From NCBI RefSeq assembly GCF_002953935.1, contig NZ_CP026514.1, forward strand, positions 1,488,001 through 1,552,000: a stretch of 64,000 nucleotides of DNA, given 5' to 3'. Each line of letters begins with the position of its first letter. The first letter of the stretch is position 1. The position numbers were made by a program, and so were the translations under genes. The notes beneath the pieces were generated by a model. It worked only from the letters and a program-made list of their open reading frames with translations, did not search any database and was not told where the DNA came from. Shown piece by piece: positions 27,922 through 37,351 of the stretch. This stretch comes from Arthrobacter sp. PGP41. GTDB taxonomy: Bacteria > Actinomycetota > Actinomycetes > Actinomycetales > Micrococcaceae.

Positions 27922-28401
27922 ATGGACGGACTGCTGGCCGGCTTCCGGAAGAACCGCACCAAGATCTGGGTGGGAGCGGTGACCCTGCTGCTGGTCTTCT
28001 ACCTGGTGGTGTCCTTCCAGCGCTCCATCCTCCTGCTGACGGACAGCAACCTCGCGGCGCAGGCTATCGGTGCGGCGTACCTGGTGCTGCCCGCCATCGG
28101 TGCATGGGCCCTCATCCGGGAGCTGATGTTCGGCGCCCGCACGGAGCAGATGGCCAAGGTCCTGGAGGCGGAGGGCGGACTCCCGGTGGATGAGCTGCCC
28201 CGCACGCCGGCCGGCCGGATCGTCCGGACAGCCGCGGATGCCGAGTTCGAGAAGTACCGTTCCGAGGCCGAGGCGGCTCCGGATGACTGGCGCTCCTGGT
28301 TCCGCCTGAGCTGCGCGTATGACGCCGCCGGCGACCGGAAACGCGCCCGCGCTTCCATGCGGGACGCAATCAAGCTCTTCCGCGGAAACGTTCCCGCCTA
28401 G
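27922..28401 (+). CDS. conserved membrane protein with C-terminal TPR-like helices
   Basis: A 159-residue protein with two membrane helices (about 15-35 and 48-66). A cytoplasmic tail follows in which APDDWRSWFRLSCAYDAAGDRKRARASMRDAIKLF reads like one tetratricopeptide unit. It is found next to dapB in related actinobacteria by my recollection. Function is unknown. ATG at 27922 lies 3 bp after dapB. Confidence 0.78.
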   Translation: MDGLLAGFRKNRTKIWVGAVTLLLVFYLVVSFQRSILLLTDSNLAAQAIGAAYLVLPAIGAWALIRELMFGARTEQMAKVLEAEGGLPVDELPRTPAGRIVRTAADAEFEKYRSEAEAAPDDWRSWFRLSCAYDAAGDRKRARASMRDAIKLFRGNVPA

Positions 28402-28438
28402 GAGCCCTCTCCGGCCCGGCGCCAGCTGCTGAGTACAG

Positions 28439-29677
28439 CTAGCGAACGGACGGCCTAAGCTCGCCCCGGCCCGCCCGGTTCGCGGCGTGTGCCAGCCACT
28501 CCAAGGGCCCGCGCCACTTCCGCAGCACGAACACCATGCCAACGATTACTGCACTGGCGGCGTGGGCAAAATACATCCCGTCCTCCGTCCAGCCGGCGGG
28601 CAGCGGCTTGAGGTAGAAGCCGGAGACCACCCAGACGTGGACTGTGTAGAGGCTCAGGGTCATCGCTCCGGCGCCTCGCAGCGGCAGCAGCAGGTCCACG
28701 TCCACCCACTCGGCAAGCCGGCCCAGCAGCAGGCACGCGCCGATGACCGCCACAGCCACGCCCGAGGTGTGCAGCAGGTCCAGGGTGGTGGCCGAGTGCG
28801 GTGCCGCGGAAGCCAGCCACCACCAGGACCCCTCCTGGGCGATGCCCGTCAAGTTCACCTGCAGGACGCTCTCCAGCGGATAACCCGGGGAATTCAGCAG
28901 TTCCTCCAGTGCGGCCCGGCCGCCCCAGCTCTCCATCGCCGTAACACCCAGGGTCCTGGCCAGGACTGCGACGATAGAGCCGCCAACCAGCAGCACCACC
29001 GGCACCATCGCCCTGCCCAGCACCAGCCGGCCCACGATGAGCCCGACGAGCAGGTATGAAAGCCACTGGAACACGGGGTAGTACCCGGTGAAGAACAGGT
29101 CCGCCAGCAGGCTCGCGGGTGTTGACAGGTCTTCCCACGAGGGGTTGTGGCCCAGCTGCATCGGCGGTTCGGCAGCGAGGAGCCAGGGGCGCAGGAGATA
29201 GGCCAGCACCGGTGACCCCATGATCCAGCCGCCGGCCCAGGCGCACAGCTGCTTCAGCCCCATCCCCAGGAACGGCAGGACACACAGGAACAGCACCGCG
29301 TAGTGGACCAGGATGATGGCCAGGTTGACTTCCAGCCCGCCCAGGGAAAGTCCGACGGCGGCGATCACCAGGGCGCGCAGGGCAACGCCGCGGCGGGCGG
29401 CGGACAGGTCCGGGGCCTGCAGGGGCTTGTGCTTTCCGGTGGACAAGGCCAGGCCCACTCCCGCAAGTACCGCAAACAGTGCTGCAGCCCGGCCCGAGAA
29501 GGTAAGGCCGATCCAGGTGGGGGTCAGGTCCGCGTTCGATTCGAACGTGGGAAGCAGGTGGGTGGCCATCATGCCCAGCAAGGCGAGGCCGCGGGCAGCG
29601 TCGATGCCGTGGAGCCTGGCCGTAACCGGCCGCCCGGCGGTCTTGCGGGACGTTCTTGCCGGGGTACGGGACGTCAT
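28439..29677 (-). CDS. DUF418/DUF1624-type multipass membrane protein
   Basis: A 412-residue integral membrane protein with about ten hydrophobic segments. The N-terminal part reads ARLHGIDAARGLALLGMMATH, the RxxxxDxxRGxA motif shared by heparan-alpha-glucosaminide acetyltransferase-like (DUF1624) and DUF418 families. A role in acylating a cell-envelope component is plausible but not shown. The start ATG at 29677 lies 55 bp from a LexA-type box that it shares with a divergent small gene. Confidence 0.75.
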   Translation of the reverse strand: MTSRTPARTSRKTAGRPVTARLHGIDAARGLALLGMMATHLLPTFESNADLTPTWIGLTFSGRAAALFAVLAGVGLALSTGKHKPLQAPDLSAARRGVALRALVIAAVGLSLGGLEVNLAIILVHYAVLFLCVLPFLGMGLKQLCAWAGGWIMGSPVLAYLLRPWLLAAEPPMQLGHNPSWEDLSTPASLLADLFFTGYYPVFQWLSYLLVGLIVGRLVLGRAMVPVVLLVGGSIVAVLARTLGVTAMESWGGRAALEELLNSPGYPLESVLQVNLTGIAQEGSWWWLASAAPHSATTLDLLHTSGVAVAVIGACLLLGRLAEWVDVDLLLPLRGAGAMTLSLYTVHVWVVSGFYLKPLPAGWTEDGMYFAHAASAVIVGMVFVLRKWRGPLEWLAHAANRAGRGELRPSVR

Positions 29678-29731
29678 GACCAGATCGTCTCACACCTGCC
29701 TGTGCCGGAGCTGTCGGGAAACTTCTTGTAT

Positions 29732-29747
29732 TCGAATATATGTTCGA
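29732..29747. promoter_or_regulatory. LexA (SOS) box
   Basis: TCGAATATATGTTCGA matches the actinobacterial LexA consensus TCGAAC-N4-GTTCGA except for one C to T change. It shares TCGAATATATGTTC with the box at 49579. It lies between the divergent membrane-protein gene (ATG 29677) and the small plus-strand gene (ATG 29753), only 5 bp from the latter. Confidence 0.8.
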
Positions 29748-29752
29748 ATAAA

Positions 29753-30121
29753 ATGGGCTGCATGCACACTCCATCATCCGGAATTCCCGCCCATGAGTCC
29801 GGCAATGCAGGGCTCATGAAGGCTATGAGTCCCGGGGTCGTCGACTTCCTCTTCCGCCAGTTGGTGGCGGGCCGGCCGCCCGAGGACGTCGAGTGGGAGC
29901 AGGAAGGCATCAGCCTTGCAGCCCAGCCTGAGGGACCCGAGCTCGCCCGCCGTCTCGCGGAATCGGATATAGACGCCTTGACCCCGCTGGAGCTGTTCCA
30001 CTATGTCCGGGCTGCCCAGAGGCTGGCCTCATGGGCGGAGGAACTGCGGCAGGCCGCCGTCGGACGGTATTGCGGCCCGCCGGCCGGGGCGCCCCGCTCC
30101 TCTGGCCGGCACGCTCCCTGA
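29753..30121 (+). pseudogene. truncated DUF222-like protein, SOS-box-linked remnant
   Basis: A 122-residue reading frame. The segment TPLELFHYVRAAQRLASWAEELRQAAVGRY (described here by its ends) resembles the N-terminal helices of DUF222/13E12 proteins, where an xxRLASWxEAxQxxAV motif is common. The frame then stops, with no HNH domain after it. The following 120 bp stays open in a +1-shifted frame to 30242 with high third-position GC, consistent with a decayed or frameshifted gene. The LexA box right before the ATG suggests the parent gene was damage-inducible. It may alternatively be a functional small protein. Confidence 0.5.
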
Positions 30122-30247
30122 CCGGCTCGAATGCCGCGAGGGGGAAGGGGTTCCGGGCAAGGCGAAAGGGGTCGGCGCCGAGGTGCAGGCCCGCCTGTTT
30201 GACGTGCATCACGTTCCCGGCATTGTCCTAACCAGCCGCTGACAGGG

Positions 30248-30253
30248 TAACGT
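30248..30253 (+). promoter_or_regulatory. -10 box of dapA, probably leaderless
   Basis: TAACGT ends 7 nt before the dapA ATG at 30261. The intervening TTTTTCC holds no ribosome-binding site. Confidence 0.5.
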
Positions 30254-30260
30254 TTTTTCC

Positions 30261-31169
30261 ATGGCTGACAATTCCGCGCATCTCCCTGCCCTTGGTACTC
30301 TTCTGACCGCCATGGTCACACCGTTCACCAAGGACGGCGCAGTGGATTACGAGCAGGCCGCTGAACTGGCCGGCAAGCTGGTGGACGACGGCTGCGATGG
30401 CCTGGTAGTCACCGGAACCACGGGCGAAACATCCACCCTCACGGACGAGGAAAACCTCGGCATGTTCCGCGCCGTCAAGGACGCTGTCGGCGGCCGGGCT
30501 GCCATCATTGCCGGCACCGGCACCAACGACACCGCCCACTCGGTGCACCTTTCCAAGCAGGCGGCAGCCCTCGGCGTCGACGGCCTCCTCCTGGTGACGC
30601 CGTACTACAACAAGCCCAGCCAGGCAGGGGTCCGCGCGCACTTCGAAACGGTCGCCTCCGCCGTCGACGTGCCCGTCATGCTCTACGACATCCCCGGCCG
30701 CTCCTCCATCGCCATTGAGCCCGACACTATGATCCGGCTGGCGCAGCACCCGAACATCGTGGCAGTCAAGGACGCCAAGGCCGACTTCGTCGCCGCCACG
30801 CGCGTCATGGCCGAGACGGACCTCCTCTTCTACTCGGGCGACGACGGACTGACCCTTCCGTGGATGGCCCTTGGAGCCGTCGGCCTGGTGGGCGTCACCA
30901 CCCACGTGGCCACGCGCCGCTTCCGCGAGCTCATCGACGCCGTCAACGCGAACGACCTCGGCACTGCCCGGAAGATCAACTTTGAACTCCAGCCTGTTGT
31001 CCGGGCCACCATGACGCGGGTCCAGGGGGCCGTCGCGGCCAAGCAGATTCTTAAATGGCAGGGAGTCCTGCCCAACTCGATTGTCCGTTTGCCCCTCGTG
31101 GAGCCGGACGAAGCCGAGATCGAAACCATCCGCGGGGATTTGGCGGAAGCGGGGCTGGTCTTTTCCTGA
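30261..31169 (+). CDS. dapA: 4-hydroxy-tetrahydrodipicolinate synthase DapA
   Basis: Aldolase that condenses pyruvate with aspartate semialdehyde, the first committed step to diaminopimelate. The 302-residue TIM-barrel shows GTTGETSTL, the tyrosine-containing VTPYYNKPSQ, YDIPGRSS and the Schiff-base lysine (about residue 170) in VAVKDAKAD. It forms a conserved run with rnj and ftsK. Confidence 0.96.
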   Translation: MADNSAHLPALGTLLTAMVTPFTKDGAVDYEQAAELAGKLVDDGCDGLVVTGTTGETSTLTDEENLGMFRAVKDAVGGRAAIIAGTGTNDTAHSVHLSKQAAALGVDGLLLVTPYYNKPSQAGVRAHFETVASAVDVPVMLYDIPGRSSIAIEPDTMIRLAQHPNIVAVKDAKADFVAATRVMAETDLLFYSGDDGLTLPWMALGAVGLVGVTTHVATRRFRELIDAVNANDLGTARKINFELQPVVRATMTRVQGAVAAKQILKWQGVLPNSIVRLPLVEPDEAEIETIRGDLAEAGLVFS

Positions 31170-31210
31170 GGAGTAAGACCAGCACCCTTCCGCCTGGAAA
31201 GTAGTGCAAT

Positions 31211-32902
31211 ATGACCCAAACTGCCCTCACCGGCCTTGTCACCCCTCCCCGCCTGCCACAAGGCACCCTCCGGATTGTTCCGCTGGGCGGGCTGGGGGAG
31301 ATCGGCCGGAACATGGCCGTGTTCGAAATCGACGGCAAGCTGCTGATCGTGGACTGCGGCGTCCTCTTTCCCGAGGAAACCCAGCCGGGCGTCGACCTGA
31401 TCCTGCCTGATTTCTCCTACATCGAGGACCGGCTGGACGACATCGTCGCAGTGGTCCTCACCCATGGCCACGAAGACCACATCGGAGCCGTTCCGTACCT
31501 GCTGCGCCAACGCAACGACATTCCGCTGGTGGGCTCGCAGCTCACCCTCGCCCTGATCGAGGCAAAGCTGCAGGAGCACCGCATCCGGCCGTACACCCTC
31601 ACGGTGGAGGAGGGCCAGATCGAAAAGTTCGGCCCGTTCGAGTGTGAGTTCGTGGCCGTCAACCACTCCATCCCCGACGCTTTGGCTGTGTTCATCCGGA
31701 CCGCCGGCGGCACTGTGCTGCACACCGGCGACTTCAAGATGGACCAGCTGCCCCTGGACGGGCGCATCACCGACCTCCGGCACTTCGCCAAGCTCGGCGA
31801 AGAGGGCGTGGACCTCTTCATGTCCGACTCCACCAACGCCGACGTCCCGGGTTTCACCACTGCCGAGAAGGAAATCGGGCCCACACTCGAACGGCTCTTC
31901 GGCCAGGCCACCAAACGCATCATCGTGGCGTCCTTCTCGTCGCACGTCCATCGGGTTCAGCAGGTGCTGGACGCAGCTGCCAAGCACAACCGCAAGGTGG
32001 CCTTCGTGGGCCGCTCCATGGTCCGCAACATGGCCATTGCCGAGAAGCTCGGGTACCTGGACGTCCCGCCGGGCCTGATCGTGGACATCAAGAACGTGGA
32101 CAACCTCCCGGACAACCGCGTGGTGCTGATGTCCACCGGTTCGCAGGGTGAGCCCATGGCGGCCCTGTCCCGGATGGCCAACGGCGACCACCGCGTGGTG
32201 GTGGGGGACGGCGACACCGTCATCCTCGCCTCCAGCCTCATTCCCGGCAACGAGAACGCCGTCTTCCGGATCATCAACGGGCTGCTCAAGCTGGGCGCCG
32301 ACGTGATCCACAAGGGCAACGCCAAGGTCCACGTCTCGGGCCACGCCGCCGCCGGCGAACTCCTTTACTGCTACAACATCCTCGAGCCGCTCAACGCCAT
32401 GCCGGTGCACGGTGAGACCCGCCACCTGATCGCCAACGGCAAGATCGCCATCGATTCCGGCGTCCCCGAAGCCAGCGTCATCCTCGCGGACAACGGCACC
32501 GTCATCGACCTGAAGGACCACCGGGCCGACGTCGTGGGCCAGGTGGAAGTCGGCTTCGTTTACGTGGACGGCTCCAGCGTCGGCGAGATCACGGACGCCG
32601 ACCTCAAGGACCGCCGGATCCTCGGCGACGAAGGCTTCATCTCCATCATCACCGTCATCCACCGCGCCACCGGCAAGGTGGTGTCCGGCCCCGAGATCCA
32701 CGCCCGCGGGGTGGCGGAGGACGACTCCGTGTTCGACGAAATCATCCCCAAGATCAACGCTGCGCTGGAGGAAGCGGTCCTCAACCACGCGGACCACACC
32801 AGCCACCAGCTCCAGCAGGTGGTCCGCCGCGTGGTGGGCACCTGGGTCAACCGCAAGCTCCGCCGGAAACCGATGATCATCCCCGTGGTGCTCGAGGCCT
32901 GA
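31211..32902 (+). CDS. rnj: ribonuclease J
   Basis: Metallo-beta-lactamase/beta-CASP nuclease with 5'-3' exo- and endonuclease activity in RNA maturation and decay. The 563-residue protein has THGHEDHIGA (about residues 84-93) for the zinc site, HTGDFKMDQ, SDSTNAD, FSSHVHRVQQ and SGHAAAGELLYCYNILEP, then a C-terminal domain. ATG at 31211 is used. A stem-loop follows the gene. Confidence 0.96.
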   Translation: MTQTALTGLVTPPRLPQGTLRIVPLGGLGEIGRNMAVFEIDGKLLIVDCGVLFPEETQPGVDLILPDFSYIEDRLDDIVAVVLTHGHEDHIGAVPYLLRQRNDIPLVGSQLTLALIEAKLQEHRIRPYTLTVEEGQIEKFGPFECEFVAVNHSIPDALAVFIRTAGGTVLHTGDFKMDQLPLDGRITDLRHFAKLGEEGVDLFMSDSTNADVPGFTTAEKEIGPTLERLFGQATKRIIVASFSSHVHRVQQVLDAAAKHNRKVAFVGRSMVRNMAIAEKLGYLDVPPGLIVDIKNVDNLPDNRVVLMSTGSQGEPMAALSRMANGDHRVVVGDGDTVILASSLIPGNENAVFRIINGLLKLGADVIHKGNAKVHVSGHAAAGELLYCYNILEPLNAMPVHGETRHLIANGKIAIDSGVPEASVILADNGTVIDLKDHRADVVGQVEVGFVYVDGSSVGEITDADLKDRRILGDEGFISIITVIHRATGKVVSGPEIHARGVAEDDSVFDEIIPKINAALEEAVLNHADHTSHQLQQVVRRVVGTWVNRKLRRKPMIIPVVLEA

Positions 32903-32917
32903 CAGTTGCCTGCCTGC

Positions 32918-32956
32918 TCCGGCCCGCGCTCCCGTCCAACGGGGCCGCGGGCCGGA
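32918..32956 (+). terminator. putative rnj terminator
   Basis: An 11-bp GC-rich stem (32918-32928 with 32946-32956) is followed by CGCGTTT. The poor T tract makes it a moderate candidate. Confidence 0.5.
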
Positions 32957-33022
32957 CGCGTTTAAGGGCCGCGAACCGGGAGTCAGGGGGTCCAAATCCC
33001 CGGAAAACCAGCCCAACTCGGG

Positions 33023-33028
33023 TACCGT
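33023..33028 (+). promoter_or_regulatory. -10 box of ftsK, probably leaderless
   Basis: TACCGT ends 7 nt before ATG 33036, and no ribosome-binding site is present. Confidence 0.45.
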
Positions 33029-33035
33029 GGCTGGT

Positions 33036-35948
33036 ATGGCCACTCGTACTACGTCCGCGCCCAATGGCTCCAGCAGGGGCAGCGCCGGAAGCAAAACCGG
33101 CAGCTCCTCCGGCCGCGGTTCAGGCGCCACGGCCGCCAAGTCCGGGCGCGCCGGCGGCTCCTCCAGCACCGCCCGCACCCGCCAGCTTCCCGCCGTCGAG
33201 CATCACCAGCCGTGGCTGCTGCGCGTGGTGGGCGGAGCCTGGCTGGGCGTGGGCCACCTGGTGGGCGGAGGGGTGCGGCGGATCGGCCACGATGTCAGCG
33301 ACCTGCCTGCAGGAGAGCGCCGTGACGGCGCAGCCCTGTTCAACCTGGCCCTGGGCATCTTCATTGCCACCTTCGCCTGGTGGGGCCTCACCGGCTGGTT
33401 CCCGGACGCGGTGTACGCCGTGGTCAACGGCACCTTCGGGTGGATTTCGCTGCTTCTTCCGCTGATGCTTTTTGTCTGCGCGTTCCGGCTCTTCCGCCAG
33501 CCGTCCGACGGCCGGGGCAACAACCGGGTGGGCATCGGCTTCCTCATCATGACGTTCGCCGGCTGCGGGCTGGCCCACGTGCTGGGCGGCCAGCCCACGG
33601 TGGCCCAGGGGTTCGACGGCCTCCGCCAGGCCGGCGGCATGCTCGGTTTCCTCGCCGCATCGCCGCTGGCCGCGATCCATGCTGCCGTTCCACTGGTGCT
33701 CTACTCGCTGCTGGCCTTCATTTCCCTGCTGATCATTACGGCTACTCCGTTCACCGCGATTCCGCGCCGCCTGCGCACCGGCTACGAGCACCTCATGGGC
33801 ATTGACCTGCTGGATGACCAGGACCGGGACGCCCACGACCGCAGCTACCTGGAACGGACCTCGCCCGCCACGGCGTCCAGGGGCCCCAAGAAGAAGCGCC
33901 GCTTCTTCGGCAAGGACCAGGAGGACACCGGTGCCGGACTGGAGGGCTACGTAGGAGACGAAGCCTTCGAGCACGCGGTGATCGACGACGACGACCCAAA
34001 GGGAGGCGCAGAGGCGCGCCCGGCGCCGGGAGTCCGGCGGCCCACGCAGGCGGAGATCGCCGTCGAGAAGATTAAGGCTGCGCAGGGCCTGGGCGCGGGT
34101 GCTCCCTCCGCCGCGGGTGAGAACGCAACCGAAGCCATCCCCATGATCACCCCCGGCATGTCCGCAGCCGCTGCCAAGCCGGCGGCCGCGCCAACGGTGC
34201 CGTCCAACCCCGTGGCGCCCGCCCCGCCGCCGGTTCCCATCCCGCAGCGCACCGAGCAGCTGTCCCTCGCCGGCGACGTGACGTACACGCTCCCGGCATC
34301 GGACTACCTGACGCCCGGCTCCATCCCCAAGGAGCGCACGGAAGCCAACGACGCCGTCGTCGCTGCCCTGACTGACACCCTCCAGCAGTTCAACGTCGAC
34401 GCCACCGTCACCGGCTTCAGCCGCGGCCCCACGGTTACCAGGTACGAGATCGAACTCGCCCCCGGAACCAAGGTGGAACGCGTCACCGCGCTGTCCAAGA
34501 ACATCTCCTACGCCGTAGCCTCAAGCGACGTGCGGATCCTGAGCCCGATCCCGGGCAAGTCGGCCATCGGCATCGAGATCCCCAACACGGACCGCGAGAC
34601 CGTCTCGCTGGGCGACGTCCTGCGAAGCCAGAACGCCCGCCGGACGGACCACCCCATGGTGATGGGCGTGGGCAAGGACGTGGAAGGCGGCTACGTAGTG
34701 GCCAACCTCGCCAAGATGCCCCACCTCCTCGTGGCAGGCGCCACCGGTGCCGGCAAGTCATCGTTCGTGAACTCGATGATCACATCCATCCTGATGCGCG
34801 CCACCCCGGATGAAGTGCGTATGGTCATGGTGGACCCCAAACGGGTGGAGCTCACGGCCTACGAGGGCGTCCCGCACCTGATCACACCCATCATCACCAA
34901 CCCGAAGAAGGCAGCCGAGGCGCTGCAGTGGGTGGTCCGGGAGATGGACGCGCGGTATGACGACCTCGCCAACTACGGCTTCAAGCACATCGATGACTTC
35001 AACAAGGCAGTCCGCGCCGGCAAGGTCCAGCCGCCGGTGGACTCCAAGCGCGTCATCCGGCCGTATCCGTACCTGCTGGTGATCGTGGACGAACTCGCGG
35101 ACCTCATGATGGTTGCCCCGCGTGACGTCGAAGACTCGATCGTCCGCATCACGCAGCTTGCCCGCGCGGCAGGCATCCACCTGGTCCTGGCCACCCAGCG
35201 GCCTTCCGTGGACGTCGTCACCGGCCTGATCAAGGCCAACGTTCCATCCCGCATGGCGTTCGCCACGTCCTCCGTCACGGATTCACGCGTTGTCCTTGAC
35301 CAGCCGGGCGCCGAAAAGCTGATTGGCCAGGGTGACGCGCTGTTCCTGCCGATGGGCGCCTCCAAAGCCATGCGCGTCCAGGGCGCCTGGGTCACGGAGT
35401 CCGAAATCCACAAGGTGGTTGAGCACGTCAAGGGGCAGCTCCAGGCGAGCTACCGCGACGACGTCGCCGCCGAGGCGCCGAAGAAGCAGATCGACGACGA
35501 CATCGGGGACGACCTCGAGGTCCTGCTGCAGGCGACGGAGCTCGTGGTCACCACGCAGTTCGGCTCCACTTCCATGCTCCAGCGCAAGCTCCGCGTCGGC
35601 TTCGCCAAGGCGGGGCGCCTCATGGACCTGCTGGAATCCCGGGGCGTGGTGGGCCCGTCCGAAGGGTCCAAGGCACGTGACGTCCTGGTGAAACCGGACG
35701 ATCTTGCCCCCGTCCTGGCGGCCATGAAGGGCCAGGACGCACCCGCTGCGCCGGACTCGCAGACCGCAGCCCTGAGCGACAACGCCAACGCCAACATCGC
35801 CCGGGGCGGATACGCGGAAGACCTCGTGGCGGCGGACCTCGACCAGCGGAAGCAGAGTGCGGAATATTACGACGGCTCGGATTCCCCGCCCGGCGGCTAT
35901 GACGACGAGGACGGCTCCGAAGATGCCTGGTCCCTCACCGGGCGCTAG
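33036..35948 (+). CDS. ftsK: DNA translocase FtsK/SpoIIIE
   Basis: Septum-located DNA pump that clears chromosome termini during division. The 970-residue protein has a Ser/Gly-rich N-terminus, four to five membrane helices (about 105-260), a Pro/Ala linker, the alpha/beta motor with Walker A ATGAGKSSF (about residue 570) and Walker B LLVIVDELADLMM. It ends with a winged-helix gamma domain (STSMLQRKLRVGFAKAGRLM) that reads orienting sequences. ATG 33036 is preferred over the in-frame GTG at 33027 because of the -10 position. Confidence 0.95.
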   Translation: MATRTTSAPNGSSRGSAGSKTGSSSGRGSGATAAKSGRAGGSSSTARTRQLPAVEHHQPWLLRVVGGAWLGVGHLVGGGVRRIGHDVSDLPAGERRDGAALFNLALGIFIATFAWWGLTGWFPDAVYAVVNGTFGWISLLLPLMLFVCAFRLFRQPSDGRGNNRVGIGFLIMTFAGCGLAHVLGGQPTVAQGFDGLRQAGGMLGFLAASPLAAIHAAVPLVLYSLLAFISLLIITATPFTAIPRRLRTGYEHLMGIDLLDDQDRDAHDRSYLERTSPATASRGPKKKRRFFGKDQEDTGAGLEGYVGDEAFEHAVIDDDDPKGGAEARPAPGVRRPTQAEIAVEKIKAAQGLGAGAPSAAGENATEAIPMITPGMSAAAAKPAAAPTVPSNPVAPAPPPVPIPQRTEQLSLAGDVTYTLPASDYLTPGSIPKERTEANDAVVAALTDTLQQFNVDATVTGFSRGPTVTRYEIELAPGTKVERVTALSKNISYAVASSDVRILSPIPGKSAIGIEIPNTDRETVSLGDVLRSQNARRTDHPMVMGVGKDVEGGYVVANLAKMPHLLVAGATGAGKSSFVNSMITSILMRATPDEVRMVMVDPKRVELTAYEGVPHLITPIITNPKKAAEALQWVVREMDARYDDLANYGFKHIDDFNKAVRAGKVQPPVDSKRVIRPYPYLLVIVDELADLMMVAPRDVEDSIVRITQLARAAGIHLVLATQRPSVDVVTGLIKANVPSRMAFATSSVTDSRVVLDQPGAEKLIGQGDALFLPMGASKAMRVQGAWVTESEIHKVVEHVKGQLQASYRDDVAAEAPKKQIDDDIGDDLEVLLQATELVVTTQFGSTSMLQRKLRVGFAKAGRLMDLLESRGVVGPSEGSKARDVLVKPDDLAPVLAAMKGQDAPAAPDSQTAALSDNANANIARGGYAEDLVAADLDQRKQSAEYYDGSDSPPGGYDDEDGSEDAWSLTGR

Positions 35949-35959
35949 CCCAAAGAATG

Positions 35960-35965
35960 TAGCCT
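35960..35965 (+). promoter_or_regulatory. -10 box of pgsA, probably leaderless
   Basis: TAGCCT ends 6 nt before the GTG at 35972. Confidence 0.45.
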
Positions 35966-35971
35966 AGGAAC

Positions 35972-36616
35972 GTGACTAGCACCGATGCCACCGCGGCCGG
36001 CCCAGGCCGTGCCGGGGTCTGGAACCTTCCCAATATCCTGACCATGATCCGCATCGCGCTGGTCCCGTTCTTCGTGTGGTTCCTTATCGCGGACGCGCCG
36101 GGGCTGCAGAGCGTGTCCGGGCCGTGGCGGTGGGCCGCGGTAGCGGCGTTCGCCGTCGCCATCTATACGGACAAGCTCGACGGCGATATCGCCAGGAGCC
36201 GGAACCTGGTGACTGACTTCGGCAAGATTGCCGATCCCATCGCAGATAAGCTCCTTACCGGCTCCGCCCTGGTGATGCTCTCGGTGCTGGGCGAACTTCC
36301 CTGGTGGGCCACGCTGGTGATCCTGGTCCGCGAGTGGGGCATCACCGCGCTGCGCTTCTTCGTGATCCGCTACGGCGTCATCCCTGCTTCGCGGGGCGGA
36401 AAGCTCAAGACTGTCGTGCAGACTGCGGCCATCTTCCTCTACCTCCTGCCGCTGGGTGCTGTCGCTCCATGGCTGGCCTGGGTGGCGTTCGCCGTCATGA
36501 TGGCGGCCGTGGCCATCACTGTCTGGACCGGCGTCCAGTACGTGATTGAGGCACTGCGTCTTCGGGCGAAGGGAAAGCTGCAAGCGCGCAGCGGCAAAGG
36601 ACAGGAGCCGGCATGA
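35972..36616 (+). CDS. pgsA: CDP-diacylglycerol-glycerol-3-phosphate 3-phosphatidyltransferase
   Basis: Membrane enzyme making phosphatidylglycerol phosphate. The 214-residue protein has several membrane helices and the CDP-alcohol phosphotransferase motif D-x2-DG-x2-AR-x8-G-x3-D-x3-D, seen from DKLDGDIARSR through GKIADPIADK. It overlaps the CinA-family gene by 4 bp. The order pgsA-cinA-clgR-recA matches that of mycobacteria. Confidence 0.94.
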   Translation: MTSTDATAAGPGRAGVWNLPNILTMIRIALVPFFVWFLIADAPGLQSVSGPWRWAAVAAFAVAIYTDKLDGDIARSRNLVTDFGKIADPIADKLLTGSALVMLSVLGELPWWATLVILVREWGITALRFFVIRYGVIPASRGGKLKTVVQTAAIFLYLLPLGAVAPWLAWVAFAVMMAAVAITVWTGVQYVIEALRLRAKGKLQARSGKGQEPA

Positions 36617-37092
36617 CCAACCTCCACCATCTGTCTGCGGAAGCAGTCAGGAAAGCCCTCGACACGGGACGCACCGTGGCCGCCGCAGAATCGCTGACCG
36701 CCGGCATGGTGTCCGCGGTCCTTGCCGACACGCCCGGCGCCTCCGGGATCCTGCAAGGTGGCGTGGTTGCCTACCAGAACTCGGTCAAGGAATCGGTCCT
36801 GGACGTCCCGGCAGAGTTGCTGGCCCGCGCCGGATCAGTCGATCCCGGCGTCGCCGCAGCCATGGCGGCCGGAGCCCGGACAGTCCTGGGCGCTGACATC
36901 GGCGTCTCCACCACCGGCGTTGCGGGACCGGACGCACACGACGGAAAGCCGGTGGGAACCGTATATGTCGGCATCGCCACCGCTGCGGGGACGGCAGCCT
37001 TCGAGTATTCCTTCGCCGGCAACCGAGCGGAAATCCGCGGACAGGCCTGCGCAGCTGCCCTCGAACGGCTTCTTGAGGCCCTGTCCCAGTGA
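36613..37092 (+). CDS. pncC: CinA C-terminal family nicotinamide-nucleotide amidohydrolase
   Basis: A 159-residue single-domain CinA family protein. It shows TVAAAESLTAGMVSAVLADTPGAS (catalytic Ser region), GGVVAYQNSVK and STTGVAGPDAHDGKPVGTVYVG. Members hydrolyse nicotinamide mononucleotide to nicotinate mononucleotide in NAD salvage. The N-terminal molybdopterin-like domain of full-length CinA is absent. ATG overlaps the pgsA stop. Confidence 0.9.
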   Translation: MTNLHHLSAEAVRKALDTGRTVAAAESLTAGMVSAVLADTPGASGILQGGVVAYQNSVKESVLDVPAELLARAGSVDPGVAAAMAAGARTVLGADIGVSTTGVAGPDAHDGKPVGTVYVGIATAAGTAAFEYSFAGNRAEIRGQACAAALERLLEALSQ

Positions 37093-37351
37093 CCCAGCCG
37101 GCTGAAGTTACCCGGACGTAAAGTTGGCGGGAACAAAAGCCGGTACCGATTAGTTATTACATTGTGTCGCTTCCGGAGAGTGGAGGCGCCTAGGATGAAA
37201 TGACCACGACGGTTCGCGCCACCGCGGACCTGACCTATGAGGGAGCAAGGCGATACAGATGGTAAAGCAGCCCGTATCCGTAAACGGCGTTGTCCGCTGG
37301 AAGGATGTGGGCCTCGCCGATCAGGCTAAGAGCGAACAGAAGGAGCGCAAG

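Noticed and set aside
29534..29546. GTTCGATTCGAAC palindrome resembling a LexA site
   Set aside because: The half-sites are in the opposite order and spacing from TCGAAC-N4-GTTCGA, and the sequence is inside a coding region.
30830..33178. Minus-strand open frame of about 780 codons opposite dapA and rnj
   Set aside because: Antisense shadow of two well-identified genes; the Val/Asp/Gly/His-rich product is typical of such shadows.
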